DNA from: an uncultured Verrucomicrobia subdivision 3 bacterium
GTDB taxonomy: Bacteria > Verrucomicrobiota > Verrucomicrobiia > Limisphaerales > UBA11358
Assembly (NCBI GenBank): GCA_903878805.1
Contig: CAIRJF010000017.1
Location: 1 to 64,000 of the forward strand
Direction: 5' to 3'
Length of the DNA stretch: 64,000 nucleotides
The notes under the pieces were generated by a model. It worked only from the letters and a program-made list of their open reading frames with translations, searched no databases and was not told the DNA's origin. Positions 52,574-61,070 of this stretch are shown here, piece after piece (position 1 is the first letter of the stretch; each line of letters starts with the position of its first letter). The translations under genes were made by a program, and so were the position numbers.

Positions 52574-52798
52574 ATGACCAAAGCTGAAATTGCCGAAACA
52601 TTGCGCAAGGAAGTCGGGGAACTCGAAGTCCTCATCAAAAAACTTCAGGCGCGGCTGGAGCGCTCCAAACGCCTCGTCCTCGACATCGAGGAGGAGATTG
52701 CCGGCCCGCAAGTGCAAACGACCGAAGTGCCGAGCAAATTCCGCAAGGTTGTTGACCGCGTTTTCGGCGAGGCTCCCAAACCGTCCCGCAACCGCTGA
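52574..52798 (+). CDS. small coiled-coil protein
   Basis: A 74-residue charged protein with heptad spacing (KEVGELEVLIKKLQARLERS KR continued as LVLDIEEEIAG), then a proline-rich basic tail (APKPSRNR). No family recognised. It stands alone between the phosphatase gene and small membrane frames. Confidence 0.5.
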   Translation: MTKAEIAETLRKEVGELEVLIKKLQARLERSKRLVLDIEEEIAGPQVQTTEVPSKFRKVVDRVFGEAPKPSRNR

Positions 52799-52893
52799 AG
52801 TTTATCCGCTAATTTAACTCCGTGCTGCACCGTTTTTACATTATCGCCGCTTTCGTTTGCGTGATTTGCATGGGCTAATTGTTGCTGAACCCA

Positions 52894-53064
52894 ATGGAAA
52901 AGGAAGACTTTTTCCTGACCCGCAATCTGGCTCGCTGGCTGTTTCCCAAACTTGACCGGCGCGACCGGCATCGCAAACTCGAACTGATGGCCGGCGTCGT
53001 TCTCGCCGTATTTTTGACGGCTGTCATCGTCGCCGTTGTCGTGAACAAACTCGGACGGCGTTAA
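52894..53064 (+). CDS. small membrane protein
   Basis: A 56-residue protein from the ATG at 52894: a charged cytoplasmic part (MEKEDFFLTRNLARWLFPKL, DRRDRHRKLE) and one helix (LMAGVVLAVFLTAVIVAVVV) followed by NKLGRR. No family recognised. An 18-codon hydrophobic frame with GTG start (52822-52878) lies just upstream. Confidence 0.5.
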   Translation: MEKEDFFLTRNLARWLFPKLDRRDRHRKLELMAGVVLAVFLTAVIVAVVVNKLGRR

Positions 53065-53150
53065 AAACTGCGTCAGCCGACGGCGACCTTGTTTCAATGT
53101 GAGAAATAAAGGCCGGGTGTTCAGCAATGCAGAAACAACTTCATTTGCGG

Positions 53151-53384
53151 TCAAAGACCGTCCCAAAAATTCGCCAGCTCACCCGGACCAAAATCAGCAA
53201 GAATTTTGCCGTCCACATCAATCACCGGCGCGAGCGACTGGCCGGAAAGCTCGACCATCTCGGCCATGGCCTCGCGGTCGGCAATCACGTCGAGCGTCTC
53301 ATATTTGATGCCGCGCTCATCAAGCCAGCGCTGCGCCTTGTGGCACCAGCCACAATAGGGTTTGATGAAGAGACGGATTTTCAT
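53151..53384 (-). CDS. glutaredoxin-like protein
   Basis: A 77-residue thioredoxin-fold protein: the active site CGWC in [19 protein letters not shown], and the cis-Pro in [16 protein letters not shown] replaces the usual CPYC. It overlaps the gcvH stop by 4 bp, which is an unusual but clear translational coupling with the glycine cleavage system. Confidence 0.88.
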   Translation of the reverse strand: MKIRLFIKPYCGWCHKAQRWLDERGIKYETLDVIADREAMAEMVELSGQSLAPVIDVDGKILADFGPGELANFWDGL

Positions 53385-53764
53385 CCGCCGATCTGCTTCT
53401 TGTAATCGTCCGGCGAGAGCAGCGCGTTCACTTCGGCGACGTTGCTCAATTTAATTTTGTAAAACCAGCCGTCGCTGTCGGGCGCGGTGTTCACGAGCGC
53501 AGGATTGTCCACCACGGCGGCATTGACGGCGGTGATTTCGCCGCTGACGGGCGAATAAATGTCGCTCGCGGTCTTGACGGATTCCACCACGGCGCAGGCT
53601 TCGCCGGCCTTGACCTGGCGGCCGGCGGCGGGCAGTTCCACGAACACGATGTCGGTCAACTCCGCCTGCGCGTGGTCGCTGATGCCGACGGTCGCGGTGT
53701 CGCCGCTGACGCGAATCCATTCGTGTGATTTGGCGTATTTGAGGTCGGAAGGGATGTTGCTCAT
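53381..53764 (-). CDS. gcvH: glycine cleavage system H protein
   Basis: GcvH carries the aminomethyl group on lipoyl-lysine between the P, T and L enzymes. The 127 residues from the ATG at 53764 have [32 protein letters not shown], the lipoylated Lys in [17 protein letters not shown], and [11 protein letters not shown]. gcvT is upstream on the same strand; lipA at 34120 would modify this protein. Confidence 0.95.
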   Translation of the reverse strand: MSNIPSDLKYAKSHEWIRVSGDTATVGISDHAQAELTDIVFVELPAAGRQVKAGEACAVVESVKTASDIYSPVSGEITAVNAAVVDNPALVNTAPDSDGWFYKIKLSNVAEVNALLSPDDYKKQIGG

Positions 53765-53821
53765 AAATTGTGCCGCTATTTCACCGCAAAGATGCCAAGA
53801 CGCAAAGAAAAAAACTTCATA

Positions 53822-53882
53822 CACGAATTTCACCAATTAACACGAATTCAAAATCGGCAGTTTTAATTGGTGAAAATTCGTG
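53822..53882. repeat. inverted CACGAATT-type intergenic repeat
   Basis: CACGAATTTCACCAATTAA (53822-53840) is matched, with one extra A, by TTAATTGGTGAAAATTCGTG (53863-53882). It fills the 130-bp gap between gcvT and gcvH along with a CACCGCAAAGATGCCAAGAC-like motif at about 53783. Related motifs occur at other gene ends here. Confidence 0.8.
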
Positions 53883-53894
53883 CAATTCGTGTCT

Positions 53895-55022
53895 TCACTT
53901 CTTGTAAATCGGTTTTGGCACCACAACGGCAGCGAAGCGTTTGCCGCGAATCTCTATTTCAATTTTTGTGTCCGGCTTCGCAAATTCCGGCGGAACGTAG
54001 CCCATGCCGATGCCAAGGTTCAACGACGGACTTTGTGTGCCGCTGACGACTTCGCCGACGCTCGCGCTGTTGGCCCAGATTGGATAATGCGGGCGCGGCG
54101 GCGCAGATTTGTCGGTCATCTTGAACGCGACGCATTTCTTTTTCACGCCTTTCGCCTTTTGTTCGGCGAGAAAGGCGCGTCCGTTGAATTCGCCTTTGTC
54201 GAGCGAGACAAAAAATCCGACGCCGGCTTCAATCGGCGTCGTTTCTTCGTCGAGTTCGTGGCCGTAAAGCGGATAGCAGACTTCCGTGCGCAACGTGTCG
54301 CGCGCGCCGAGGCCGGCAGGTTTCAAACCGAACGGCGCGCCGACGGACAAAAATTTATCCCACAAATGCTGGATGGATTCGTCGCTGCCGACGATTTCAA
54401 ATCCGTCCTCGCCGGTGTAGCCGGTGCGCGAGACGAGGACGCTTTGATGTTCAAATTTGAATCCGCCGATTTCGTTTTTCTTCAAATCGGTCACGCGCGC
54501 GACGCGCATCGCGGAAATGGATGCGCCGGGAATCACGTCGTTGATGAAATCTTTCACGCGCGGGCCTTGCACGGCGACGGCGGCGTAATTATGCGAGGCG
54601 TCGGTCAAAGTCACTTCGCTGCGCCGGGGAAATTTCGCCGCCTGCGATTGCATCCACGCGACATCGGCCTCGATGCGCGACGCGTTGATGACGAGAAAAT
54701 AAACATCTCCACACAGCCGGTAGGCGTAAAGATCGTCAATCACCGTGCCGCGCTCGTTGCACATGAGCGTGTATTGGCCGAGGCCGGGCGTGAGTTTTTT
54801 GATGTCGTTCGTGAGCAGCTGATTCAGAAATTCCGCCGCCGCCGCGCCGCTGACGGTGACTTCGCCCATGTGCGAGATGTCGAAAATCCCGGCGGCGTTG
54901 CGCACGGCGAGGTGCTCGTCGGTGATGCTGGTGTATTGCACCGGCATTTCCCAGCCGCCGAAATCAATCAGCTTCGCACCGAGTTTTTGGTGCGCGGAAA
55001 AAAGTGCGGTGCGTTTTAGCAT
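53895..55022 (-). CDS. gcvT: glycine cleavage system T protein (aminomethyltransferase)
   Basis: GcvT transfers the methylene group to tetrahydrofolate and releases ammonia. The 375 residues begin MLKRTALFSAHQKLGAKLID and contain FGGWEMPVQYTSITDEHLAV, GIFDISHMGEV, SRTGYTGEDGFEI, GLGARDTLRTEVCYPLYGHE, TPIEAGVGFFVSLDKGEFNG and VPPEFAKPDTKIEIEIRGK. It is the first gene of the leftward T-H-glutaredoxin run; gcvP is not in the window. Confidence 0.95.
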   Translation of the reverse strand: MLKRTALFSAHQKLGAKLIDFGGWEMPVQYTSITDEHLAVRNAAGIFDISHMGEVTVSGAAAAEFLNQLLTNDIKKLTPGLGQYTLMCNERGTVIDDLYAYRLCGDVYFLVINASRIEADVAWMQSQAAKFPRRSEVTLTDASHNYAAVAVQGPRVKDFINDVIPGASISAMRVARVTDLKKNEIGGFKFEHQSVLVSRTGYTGEDGFEIVGSDESIQHLWDKFLSVGAPFGLKPAGLGARDTLRTEVCYPLYGHELDEETTPIEAGVGFFVSLDKGEFNGRAFLAEQKAKGVKKKCVAFKMTDKSAPPRPHYPIWANSASVGEVVSGTQSPSLNLGIGMGYVPPEFAKPDTKIEIEIRGKRFAAVVVPKPIYKK

Positions 55023-55151
55023 GAAATTATTTTAGCCACGGATGGACACGGTCTGTATATCTAATTCAGATTTCAATAAACTAGCGAAAACCATTGATTT
55101 AACAATGCAAATTCGCCCTAACTCGTCACTATTTTAGCTAACTTTTCGCTG

Positions 55152-55175
55152 CTTTCACTGACACTTTCACTGACA
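55152..55175. repeat. tandem 12-bp repeat near the island's left edge
   Basis: CTTTCACTGACA occurs twice head to tail. It lies 10 bp before the end of the first island gene, at the junction with the chromosomal glycine cleavage genes, so it may mark the edge of the island. Confidence 0.4.
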
Positions 55176-55184
55176 GTTTGCGGT

Positions 55185-55586
55185 TCAATCTTCATCCGGC
55201 AACATGATGGTAATGGCTGGTTGCGGGTCGTCAATGTCGAGTGCGCCACACATGGCGACAAGTTTCACCAGCTTGGCGGCGCGGTTGTCGTTGCGAACGT
55301 AGAGCGCGAACGGCAAACGGCTTTGCCCGCTGACCGCCTTGCGAATGGCAAAGCGAAGCATCCAGACAACATCCCAAAGCCTTCCGGCTTCATCCTGCCC
55401 GCTGACGTTCGGCGGGACGGTCACATAAGCGTCAAAGGCGGTGCGCGTGATAAACACCGGAAAACGGATTCCGGCTTCCTGCGCGGTCTTGCTCACTTCA
55501 ACCTGAAAGCCGTCTGCGATGGCTTGCTTGCGGGTGTAGGCGTAAATTACTTCGCCAAAGGGTGAATTGTCGGTGTGTGTATTCAT
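55185..55586 (-). CDS. DUF6573-like small protein of mobile-element type
   Basis: 133 residues from the ATG at 55586 (MNTHTDNSPFGEVIYAYTRK). The opening FGEVIYAYTRKQAIADGFQV and the following ITRTAFDAYVTVPP, then RLWDVVWMLRFAIRKA and LYVRNDNRAAKLVKLVAMCG match the DUF6573 family, which is mostly found on plasmids and integrative elements and has no known function. Longer frames upstream are shadow. It follows the next gene by 14 bp. Confidence 0.75.
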   Translation of the reverse strand: MNTHTDNSPFGEVIYAYTRKQAIADGFQVEVSKTAQEAGIRFPVFITRTAFDAYVTVPPNVSGQDEAGRLWDVVWMLRFAIRKAVSGQSRLPFALYVRNDNRAAKLVKLVAMCGALDIDDPQPAITIMLPDED

Positions 55587-55600
55587 GGCAATAATTCCTT

Positions 55601-55975
55601 TCAAGCGGGCAAAACATCGGCGGCAAAATAGCTGCGGTATTTGCTGCGCGGGTCTTTGGGGTGTGAAGCGTAGGGCGCACACGCCCCGCAAGGGTGCTGC
55701 CACACGCAACGGCGTTGGTTCCAATGGAAGCCCAAACGGGAAAGAGTATTCGCGGCGGCGCGATGGCTGGCCTTTGGAAATTCCAACCAAACCCACTTAC
55801 CGACAACCTCCGCGAGTTCGTATTGCTCCGGCAACTGCTTCCGCAGAAATTCCAAGACGGTGTTGGTGGGCAATTCGCGGTTGTAATTGTATTTGCTCAC
55901 CCGCCCGCCTCGGTTTGATGATAGCTGATCGGCGTTTGCTGGCGTCGCTGCTTCAATCTGTAATTTGTTTTTCAT
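55601..55975 (-). CDS. hypothetical mobile-element protein
   Basis: 124 residues from the ATG at 55975. The central VLEFLRKQLPEQYELAEVVG-WVWLEFPKA and RLGFHWNQRRCVWQHPCGAC look like a compact fold with a small Cys/His-rich end, but no family is named with confidence. It runs with the DUF6573-like gene in one operon. This pair is typical of element backbones and suggests that the island to the right came in by transfer. Confidence 0.6.
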   Translation of the reverse strand: MKNKLQIEAATPANADQLSSNRGGRVSKYNYNRELPTNTVLEFLRKQLPEQYELAEVVGKWVWLEFPKASHRAAANTLSRLGFHWNQRRCVWQHPCGACAPYASHPKDPRSKYRSYFAADVLPA

Positions 55976-56062
55976 AAGCTTTTTTTTGATGTTCGCCGCT
56001 CGTGTCTCGCCGTATGTCGCTTGCTTCACCAATCGCGGAGACATTTTTTGAACACACTCCGG

Positions 56063-56817
56063 TTTATTTCCGGCGTGCATGAGGCATGACAGCGAAAGTT
56101 GGGGCGTTATCAGGTAGCCCCGGTCGCTGGCGTGGCTCATGCGCTTCGTCGCCGGAAATAAAACGCCCCGCGAGAGCGGGAATTAAGAAGCCTGAAAAAG
56201 ATGGCGTAGCAGCAAGCGCACTACGGAAAGACCTCGGCGGCGTTCCCCTAAAACAAAACGCGCCATGACCCAAAACACTTAACAAAAATTTACTAGCCCC
56301 GCAGGGTCGCCAAAGGCTCAAGTTCTATTTCCGCCTTGACGGGCGCGACGGGCGGGCTTCATGGCTCTGCATGAAGCATGACGGACAAGCATCCTCCGGC
56401 CTGTCTCTGATAAATCCCGAAGTGGAATGTAGCGGAATGAAGGGGTGAGCCAGCGGGCAAGGGTCGTTGGCTGCACTGGAATGAAGCGAAATTGAAACGA
56501 AGGGAATTATCAGAGTCAGGCAACTTCCGGTGGCGGCAGTCGGCGGTTTTGAGGCGCAGGCACAGTCCCGCTTGCGAACGTAGCCGGAGCGGCAAAACTG
56601 TCGTCTGACGCCGCCATCAAAATGGGTCGCGGGGTCGCGCTATTCTGACTTTTGGCTGGCGGTGTGAAGCAAGGGAGCCGTGGCTTGCAGGGTGAAGGGC
56701 AAGCCGGAAGGCGGACGGCTGAACACGACGGCCAAATGTCAGACTGAAATGGGCAAGGACAAGTGGCACAAGTTGCGCGGTGGCTTGCCACGCTGAAAGC
56801 GAGCGGCTGCTTGTGCC
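56063..56817 (+). ncRNA. large structured RNA candidate, about 760 nt, no credible gene
   Basis: No plausible protein frame covers this interval. It folds as a series of long hairpins with perfect arms: 56063-56075/56150-56162 (13 bp) with inner stems 56077-56083/56136-56142, 56090-56095/56124-56129 and 56101-56105/56117-56121; 56167-56171/56176-56180 (GAGA loop); 56201-56206/56261-56266; 56356-56363/56370-56377; 56399-56403+56405-56413+56415-56418 with 56502-56505+56507-56515+56517-56521; 56531-56537+56541-56551 with 56593-56603+56610-56616; 56644-56656/56731-56743 with inner 56676-56681/56715-56720 and 56682-56688/56699-56705; and 56765-56772/56810-56817. Loops are purine-rich. Three G.U pairs occur in the + strand reading. 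Confidence 0.6.
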
Positions 56818-56834
56818 TCTTGGACGCCGGGAAC

Positions 56835-58775
56835 TCAAAGATTTGCAATTTCGTTTTCCAAATGGATGGATTCTTCAGGAAACAGGCCAAGCGATATTAT
56901 CTGACGTTTGGCACTGGCAATGTCACCTGTGAAAAGAACAACGATTAAATCCTTCATGGCGCGAGTGCAGCAGACGTAGAAAAGACGTCTTGTCCTTTCG
57001 ACTGCGGTTTCCTTACCCTCTCGTCTGTTCGTCTCATCGCGGTCTGACAGCGCCTTAATGCCTAGATATTTGTCGTAGGAAAATTGCACATGCGTTCCTT
57101 CATCATCATCAAGGACTACGAGAACACGCTCGAATTCTGCACCTTTAATGCCTTGCTGCGTGGAGAACGGGGAATCATCGTTGACGTAATTATAGTAGCC
57201 CCAGAATTGCGATGCTGGGCAGGCAAGGAACGCGTCCATCGCTGCGACTTCTTTCGTTAATTCCTCCCCATCATCATCGTTCTCGGCTGCCTGAGGATTT
57301 TCATCACCCCCAGCTTCATTCTGCGGCGGCAGATTGAGATACGAAAGTATCCTAGGGTCTAACAATATGACTTTGGACTCATGAAGCAGACGTAGGGCAT
57401 CAGCATTGGTTGCTCCCGATTCGGGCTCCATCATTCGTTGCAAAGATTCAGTGAAACGCCGTAGCTCTGCGAGCCGCTCCGCTATGTTAACGCCTTTTAA
57501 CTTCTCGCGATCCATGAGCGGCGATGTTCTGAGAAGTTGCATAACCTCGAATTCACGCCCCTTTTTGGCTGCCTCCACAAGTGGCAGAACGAAACTATTG
57601 AATGGGCGAACCGGCCAAGCAGTGCCGTCTAAAAAGCCGTTCTTGAATTTATCTGGAGCTTTGTCATTCAGGGCCGCATACAAATCACCGAAGCCAAGAC
57701 GCTTGGCGGCCATTCTATGGACGATTACAAGGAGCTTAACTTCATCAACTCCCTCAGTCATCCATGCGGGATCATCAATTTTTTCCGCAGCCCACAAGCG
57801 AATCTCCTTAATCCGTTGGTCGCGTCGTTCATCAGCCGGAAGTATGAAGATATGCGCGTTGCCGGGCATACTCACCTGAGCACCCTCAGGTCCTGTCATT
57901 CGCCCTCGCGTTTGGACTACGGGGTCGCCCTCTCGCCTGATTGCGTTGGCGACAGCGAGCACTGAAGTTGGACACCGGAAGTTCTCAGGCTTTGTGATCT
58001 TGGCCCAACCCGCCTCTGTTGGTATCTCGCCGACTCCTGTCGGATAAATGCGCTGCATGGGATCGCCAAAGAACCCCAGACAGAACCGATCTCCCAATTC
58101 CTGATCTACGGCCTTGAGAGCCGACACTACGTTTTCGGTTGTATCTTGACTCTCATCAACGAAGAGGAATGGAAACTGTTGCACCAAAATGCTTCTCATC
58201 AATGGGCGCTCAACAATGATTTGCGGCACCATCTTGATTATGTCGTCGTGTCCCAAGATGCCATTAACGTAGTCACTTCCTGTTCCATAGGTGAATGAGC
58301 GGACACGGCCAATCCGCGTCTTCTGTTGCTCGTATCGGAGAATATCGCGCTGGTTCTTGTCACGCGTGCGTTGCTGCACGCGCGGGCCGAAATTGGCGGC
58401 AGTCTCCCTCAATTCAGCAAGCTTCTCGTCAATACGGTTTGTCACCCAAGCTTGGATGTCGGATTGGAAAGCACGAACAAGTGACCAGAGAAAGCTATGA
58501 ATTGTTGAAACATGAACAAGAGGGTTTTTCCCCACGTCTGCCCATATCTCTCCGGCAGCAATTTCGGTGTAAGTGATGCAGGCAACCTTTTGGCGGCGGA
58601 GTCTCAGTCTTTCACCATGTTTGGTAAGAATCTCCGTCAGCCCCTTTATTAAAGATGTGGTCTTCCCTGATCCAGCCCCTGCGACCATCAAAAAACTTTG
58701 CGGCGGCGTTGAGTTCAAGCAGCCGTAAAGTTTACGATCCGCTTCGGTATCTTTTTGGTAAGCGCGACTACTCAT
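56835..58775 (-). CDS. UvrD/PcrA-like helicase, GajB-like
   Basis: A 646-residue superfamily 1A helicase. Motif I is VAGAGSGKTTSLIKG, motif II LFVDESQDT, motif III region FFGDPMQRIYPTG, then KGAEFERVLVVLDDDEG (motif V) and RRLFYVCCTRAMKDLIVVLF (motif VI). A charged insert (QNEAGGDENPQAAENDDDGE) lies in domain 2B. Its ATG overlaps the stop of the OLD nuclease by 4 bp. In Gabija, GajB is a UvrD-like protein encoded just after GajA; here it is about 150 residues longer than typical GajB. It ends 18 bp past the structured region. Confidence 0.85.
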   Translation of the reverse strand: MSSRAYQKDTEADRKLYGCLNSTPPQSFLMVAGAGSGKTTSLIKGLTEILTKHGERLRLRRQKVACITYTEIAAGEIWADVGKNPLVHVSTIHSFLWSLVRAFQSDIQAWVTNRIDEKLAELRETAANFGPRVQQRTRDKNQRDILRYEQQKTRIGRVRSFTYGTGSDYVNGILGHDDIIKMVPQIIVERPLMRSILVQQFPFLFVDESQDTTENVVSALKAVDQELGDRFCLGFFGDPMQRIYPTGVGEIPTEAGWAKITKPENFRCPTSVLAVANAIRREGDPVVQTRGRMTGPEGAQVSMPGNAHIFILPADERRDQRIKEIRLWAAEKIDDPAWMTEGVDEVKLLVIVHRMAAKRLGFGDLYAALNDKAPDKFKNGFLDGTAWPVRPFNSFVLPLVEAAKKGREFEVMQLLRTSPLMDREKLKGVNIAERLAELRRFTESLQRMMEPESGATNADALRLLHESKVILLDPRILSYLNLPPQNEAGGDENPQAAENDDDGEELTKEVAAMDAFLACPASQFWGYYNYVNDDSPFSTQQGIKGAEFERVLVVLDDDEGTHVQFSYDKYLGIKALSDRDETNRREGKETAVERTRRLFYVCCTRAMKDLIVVLFTGDIASAKRQIISLGLFPEESIHLENEIANL

Positions 58776-61060
58776 CCGGCAACCTCATCAGTCCCCGCAG
58801 GAACAATCGCGTCAGCCGGGGCCGCAGGCTCTACTACCACAGGTAACGGGGCAGGCAGTTCAAGACTGACTTCGCTGTCCAGCCACCTTAAACCCTCTTT
58901 GATATAGCGTGGCACTTGCCAGTTCGCGGGCACCTCCGTCAGCAAACCCAAAGCGAATTTGGTTTTGTTGAACGACTGTCCGGTCACACGTTTATGAATA
59001 CCAGAAGCGAGATTGTTAGGAGTTGCGGGATTCACCCGAAGCTTCAAACCAATATGGCGCTGAGGTTGTGCTTGGCACCATTCTGCATTTTCAAGAGCGA
59101 AGGCTTCTTCGAGCGTCCGTCCACACAGGCTGACTGTTGTGCCATTCCAAGTCACGTCGGTCGGGACTTGGTATGTAACGCGGACTTTGAAACCGTTGCC
59201 ACCTTCTGCCTCCTGCAATTTATCCGCTTTGGTCGCAACGAGCAGCTCTGCGACCGTTTGTTTCTTTGGCAGCCACTGGATTAAGGTCTGGTTCGACGTG
59301 AGAGCGCCTGGCTCAGAAGGCAGGCACGTTTTACCGGCTTTTCTCACCGGAGGCTGATCTTGTTCGGCATTTGGAACTTCAAACTCCGTATCCTCAGATT
59401 CATCCTCATCGGCGGCATTGGTCACGAGTGCGACGCTATCAAGGTCGGTGATGACTAAAGCAACTAGACCGAGGAACTCGATCAACATCTTGAAGCGATG
59501 CCCAAATGCACCCCCGACCTCCAGAATGCAAAGACATGCGGATCGCAACGAAACCGCTTCCTTCTCAATCATTACAGGAAGCAATAGCCGCTCAACATTA
59601 CCTTCGACGAGGATGGCCGCATCGGCGAAAAATAAGTCGCAATGCGTCAGCTTTAGGTATCGCTGAAGGAAATCACGATCTTCCGCGTTTTTGTCGTAAA
59701 ATGCGGACAGATTCAATACTTCCGTCGTCTGCTCAACATCGGTGTTCTGTCGGCGAAAATACCGGATTGGCTGAAAGCCGCGCTCATAAAGAATATGAGG
59801 CGAATGGGTTGTTACGACCGTCTGGCTGTGGAAAGCGCCGCCGTCTTCGCCGGTTTCTTTCACCAGGTCTAGCACATTCCGAATAAATACCTGCTGGAGT
59901 TGGGCGTGCATGTGTGCCTCCGGCTCCTCAATGAAAATCAAATGCAGCGGAGCACGGTTTTCTTTATCGGCGATCCATCCAGCATGAACGTCCAATATTT
60001 CTACCACCATATAAATGAGATTTTTGAAGCCAAGACCGTTGTAGGCATCTGGAAGTCTTAGAGCGTCGTCCTCATCCCCCAAAACGTAATGCACGCGGGC
60101 GTCTTGACTGCTCATGATCGTCGCAGGATTCAAGGCAGACTTAATCTCTAGTTTGGGATTATTGAGACCGGGATACCCAAGCTTGGAAAGACGGCCAAGT
60201 GTGTCCTTGAAAACATCGTCCAAGTGTTCGTTGAGGCCAACCTCCGAGTCAAACAGTGCCCTCAAAGCACTATGATCCTCCTGTCGCTGATCCAAATTCC
60301 GCTTGTAAAACTTGCTCAGTCGTTTTGAAAGGTCTTCGGATCGTCCTGCACCCGGTCCGCTGCCTGATGACGGATCGGCCAGATGCCTTTGAGCATTGAG
60401 ATTATCAACTTTGATGAGGGATTTCAAAAGTGCTGCGCCGCCGGGGTCTTTGCCCAATGGCAACGGCTCATAGCCTTGGTTGGGTTTATGAGTATCGTCG
60501 AATTGCGCCCGGTCGAGAACGAAGTATTTGAACTCAAATTCACTCAAAAGCTCGTCTTTTAAGTAATCGGTCAGGCTCTTTGGCCACGGAACATATTTTG
60601 AATTTTCGCGCTTTTCCAAAGCGGCGGCTTTAGCCTGAGCTTCTTGGCGAGTTGTGCGGAATTTCTGTAAAAGCTCTGCTTGGTTACGCGCCGCAAACTC
60701 AATGCGGATGCCGACTTGCGTGCCCTGCCAGTGGGTGCTTGGCAACAGTGGTAACACCGGAACCAGATCGGTGGCCGCCACTTCAAACCAGAGATCGAGA
60801 CTAATGGAAGGCAGTGCTGGCTGCTCTGCACCTTCCTCCGGCGGGTTCCCTAACTTGTCAAACTCCTTCCAACAGGAAGAGCTAAAATCATAGAGCGAGA
60901 ACTTATCTTTAGAGCCAGAGGTGAACGCATGAATGGCCTGAGTTGCCGAGGTCTTACCGCTGTTATTCGATCCAACAAAAATCGAAATGTCGGAAGCCAG
61001 CTCAATACGCACGTCCCGCATTCGTCGGAAATTTTTGAGCCTATATGAATGAAGGTGCAT
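58772..61060 (-). CDS. OLD-family ATPase/TOPRIM nuclease, GajA-like
   Basis: A 762-residue protein. The ABC-type ATPase half has Walker A GSNNSGKTSA, the signature-like YNGLGFKNLIYM, Walker B LHLIFIEEPEAHMHAQLQ and the H-loop VVTTHSPHIL. The TOPRIM half has ILVEGNVERLLLP (Glu) and LVITDLDS (Asp-x-Asp), so the nuclease centre is intact. The last 200 residues are extra compared with many GajA proteins (about 580 residues). With the coupled helicase it forms a Gabija-like or class 2 OLD pair, which defends against phages by DNA cutting triggered when nucleotides fall. Confidence 0.85.
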   Translation of the reverse strand: MHLHSYRLKNFRRMRDVRIELASDISIFVGSNNSGKTSATQAIHAFTSGSKDKFSLYDFSSSCWKEFDKLGNPPEEGAEQPALPSISLDLWFEVAATDLVPVLPLLPSTHWQGTQVGIRIEFAARNQAELLQKFRTTRQEAQAKAAALEKRENSKYVPWPKSLTDYLKDELLSEFEFKYFVLDRAQFDDTHKPNQGYEPLPLGKDPGGAALLKSLIKVDNLNAQRHLADPSSGSGPGAGRSEDLSKRLSKFYKRNLDQRQEDHSALRALFDSEVGLNEHLDDVFKDTLGRLSKLGYPGLNNPKLEIKSALNPATIMSSQDARVHYVLGDEDDALRLPDAYNGLGFKNLIYMVVEILDVHAGWIADKENRAPLHLIFIEEPEAHMHAQLQQVFIRNVLDLVKETGEDGGAFHSQTVVTTHSPHILYERGFQPIRYFRRQNTDVEQTTEVLNLSAFYDKNAEDRDFLQRYLKLTHCDLFFADAAILVEGNVERLLLPVMIEKEAVSLRSACLCILEVGGAFGHRFKMLIEFLGLVALVITDLDSVALVTNAADEDESEDTEFEVPNAEQDQPPVRKAGKTCLPSEPGALTSNQTLIQWLPKKQTVAELLVATKADKLQEAEGGNGFKVRVTYQVPTDVTWNGTTVSLCGRTLEEAFALENAEWCQAQPQRHIGLKLRVNPATPNNLASGIHKRVTGQSFNKTKFALGLLTEVPANWQVPRYIKEGLRWLDSEVSLELPAPLPVVVEPAAPADAIVPAGTDEVAG

Positions 61061-61070
61061 AGATTTTTCT

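Noticed and set aside
56063-56817. Retron or group II intron
   Set aside because: No reverse transcriptase gene is present in the island and no domain V-like hairpin or GUGYG start was seen.
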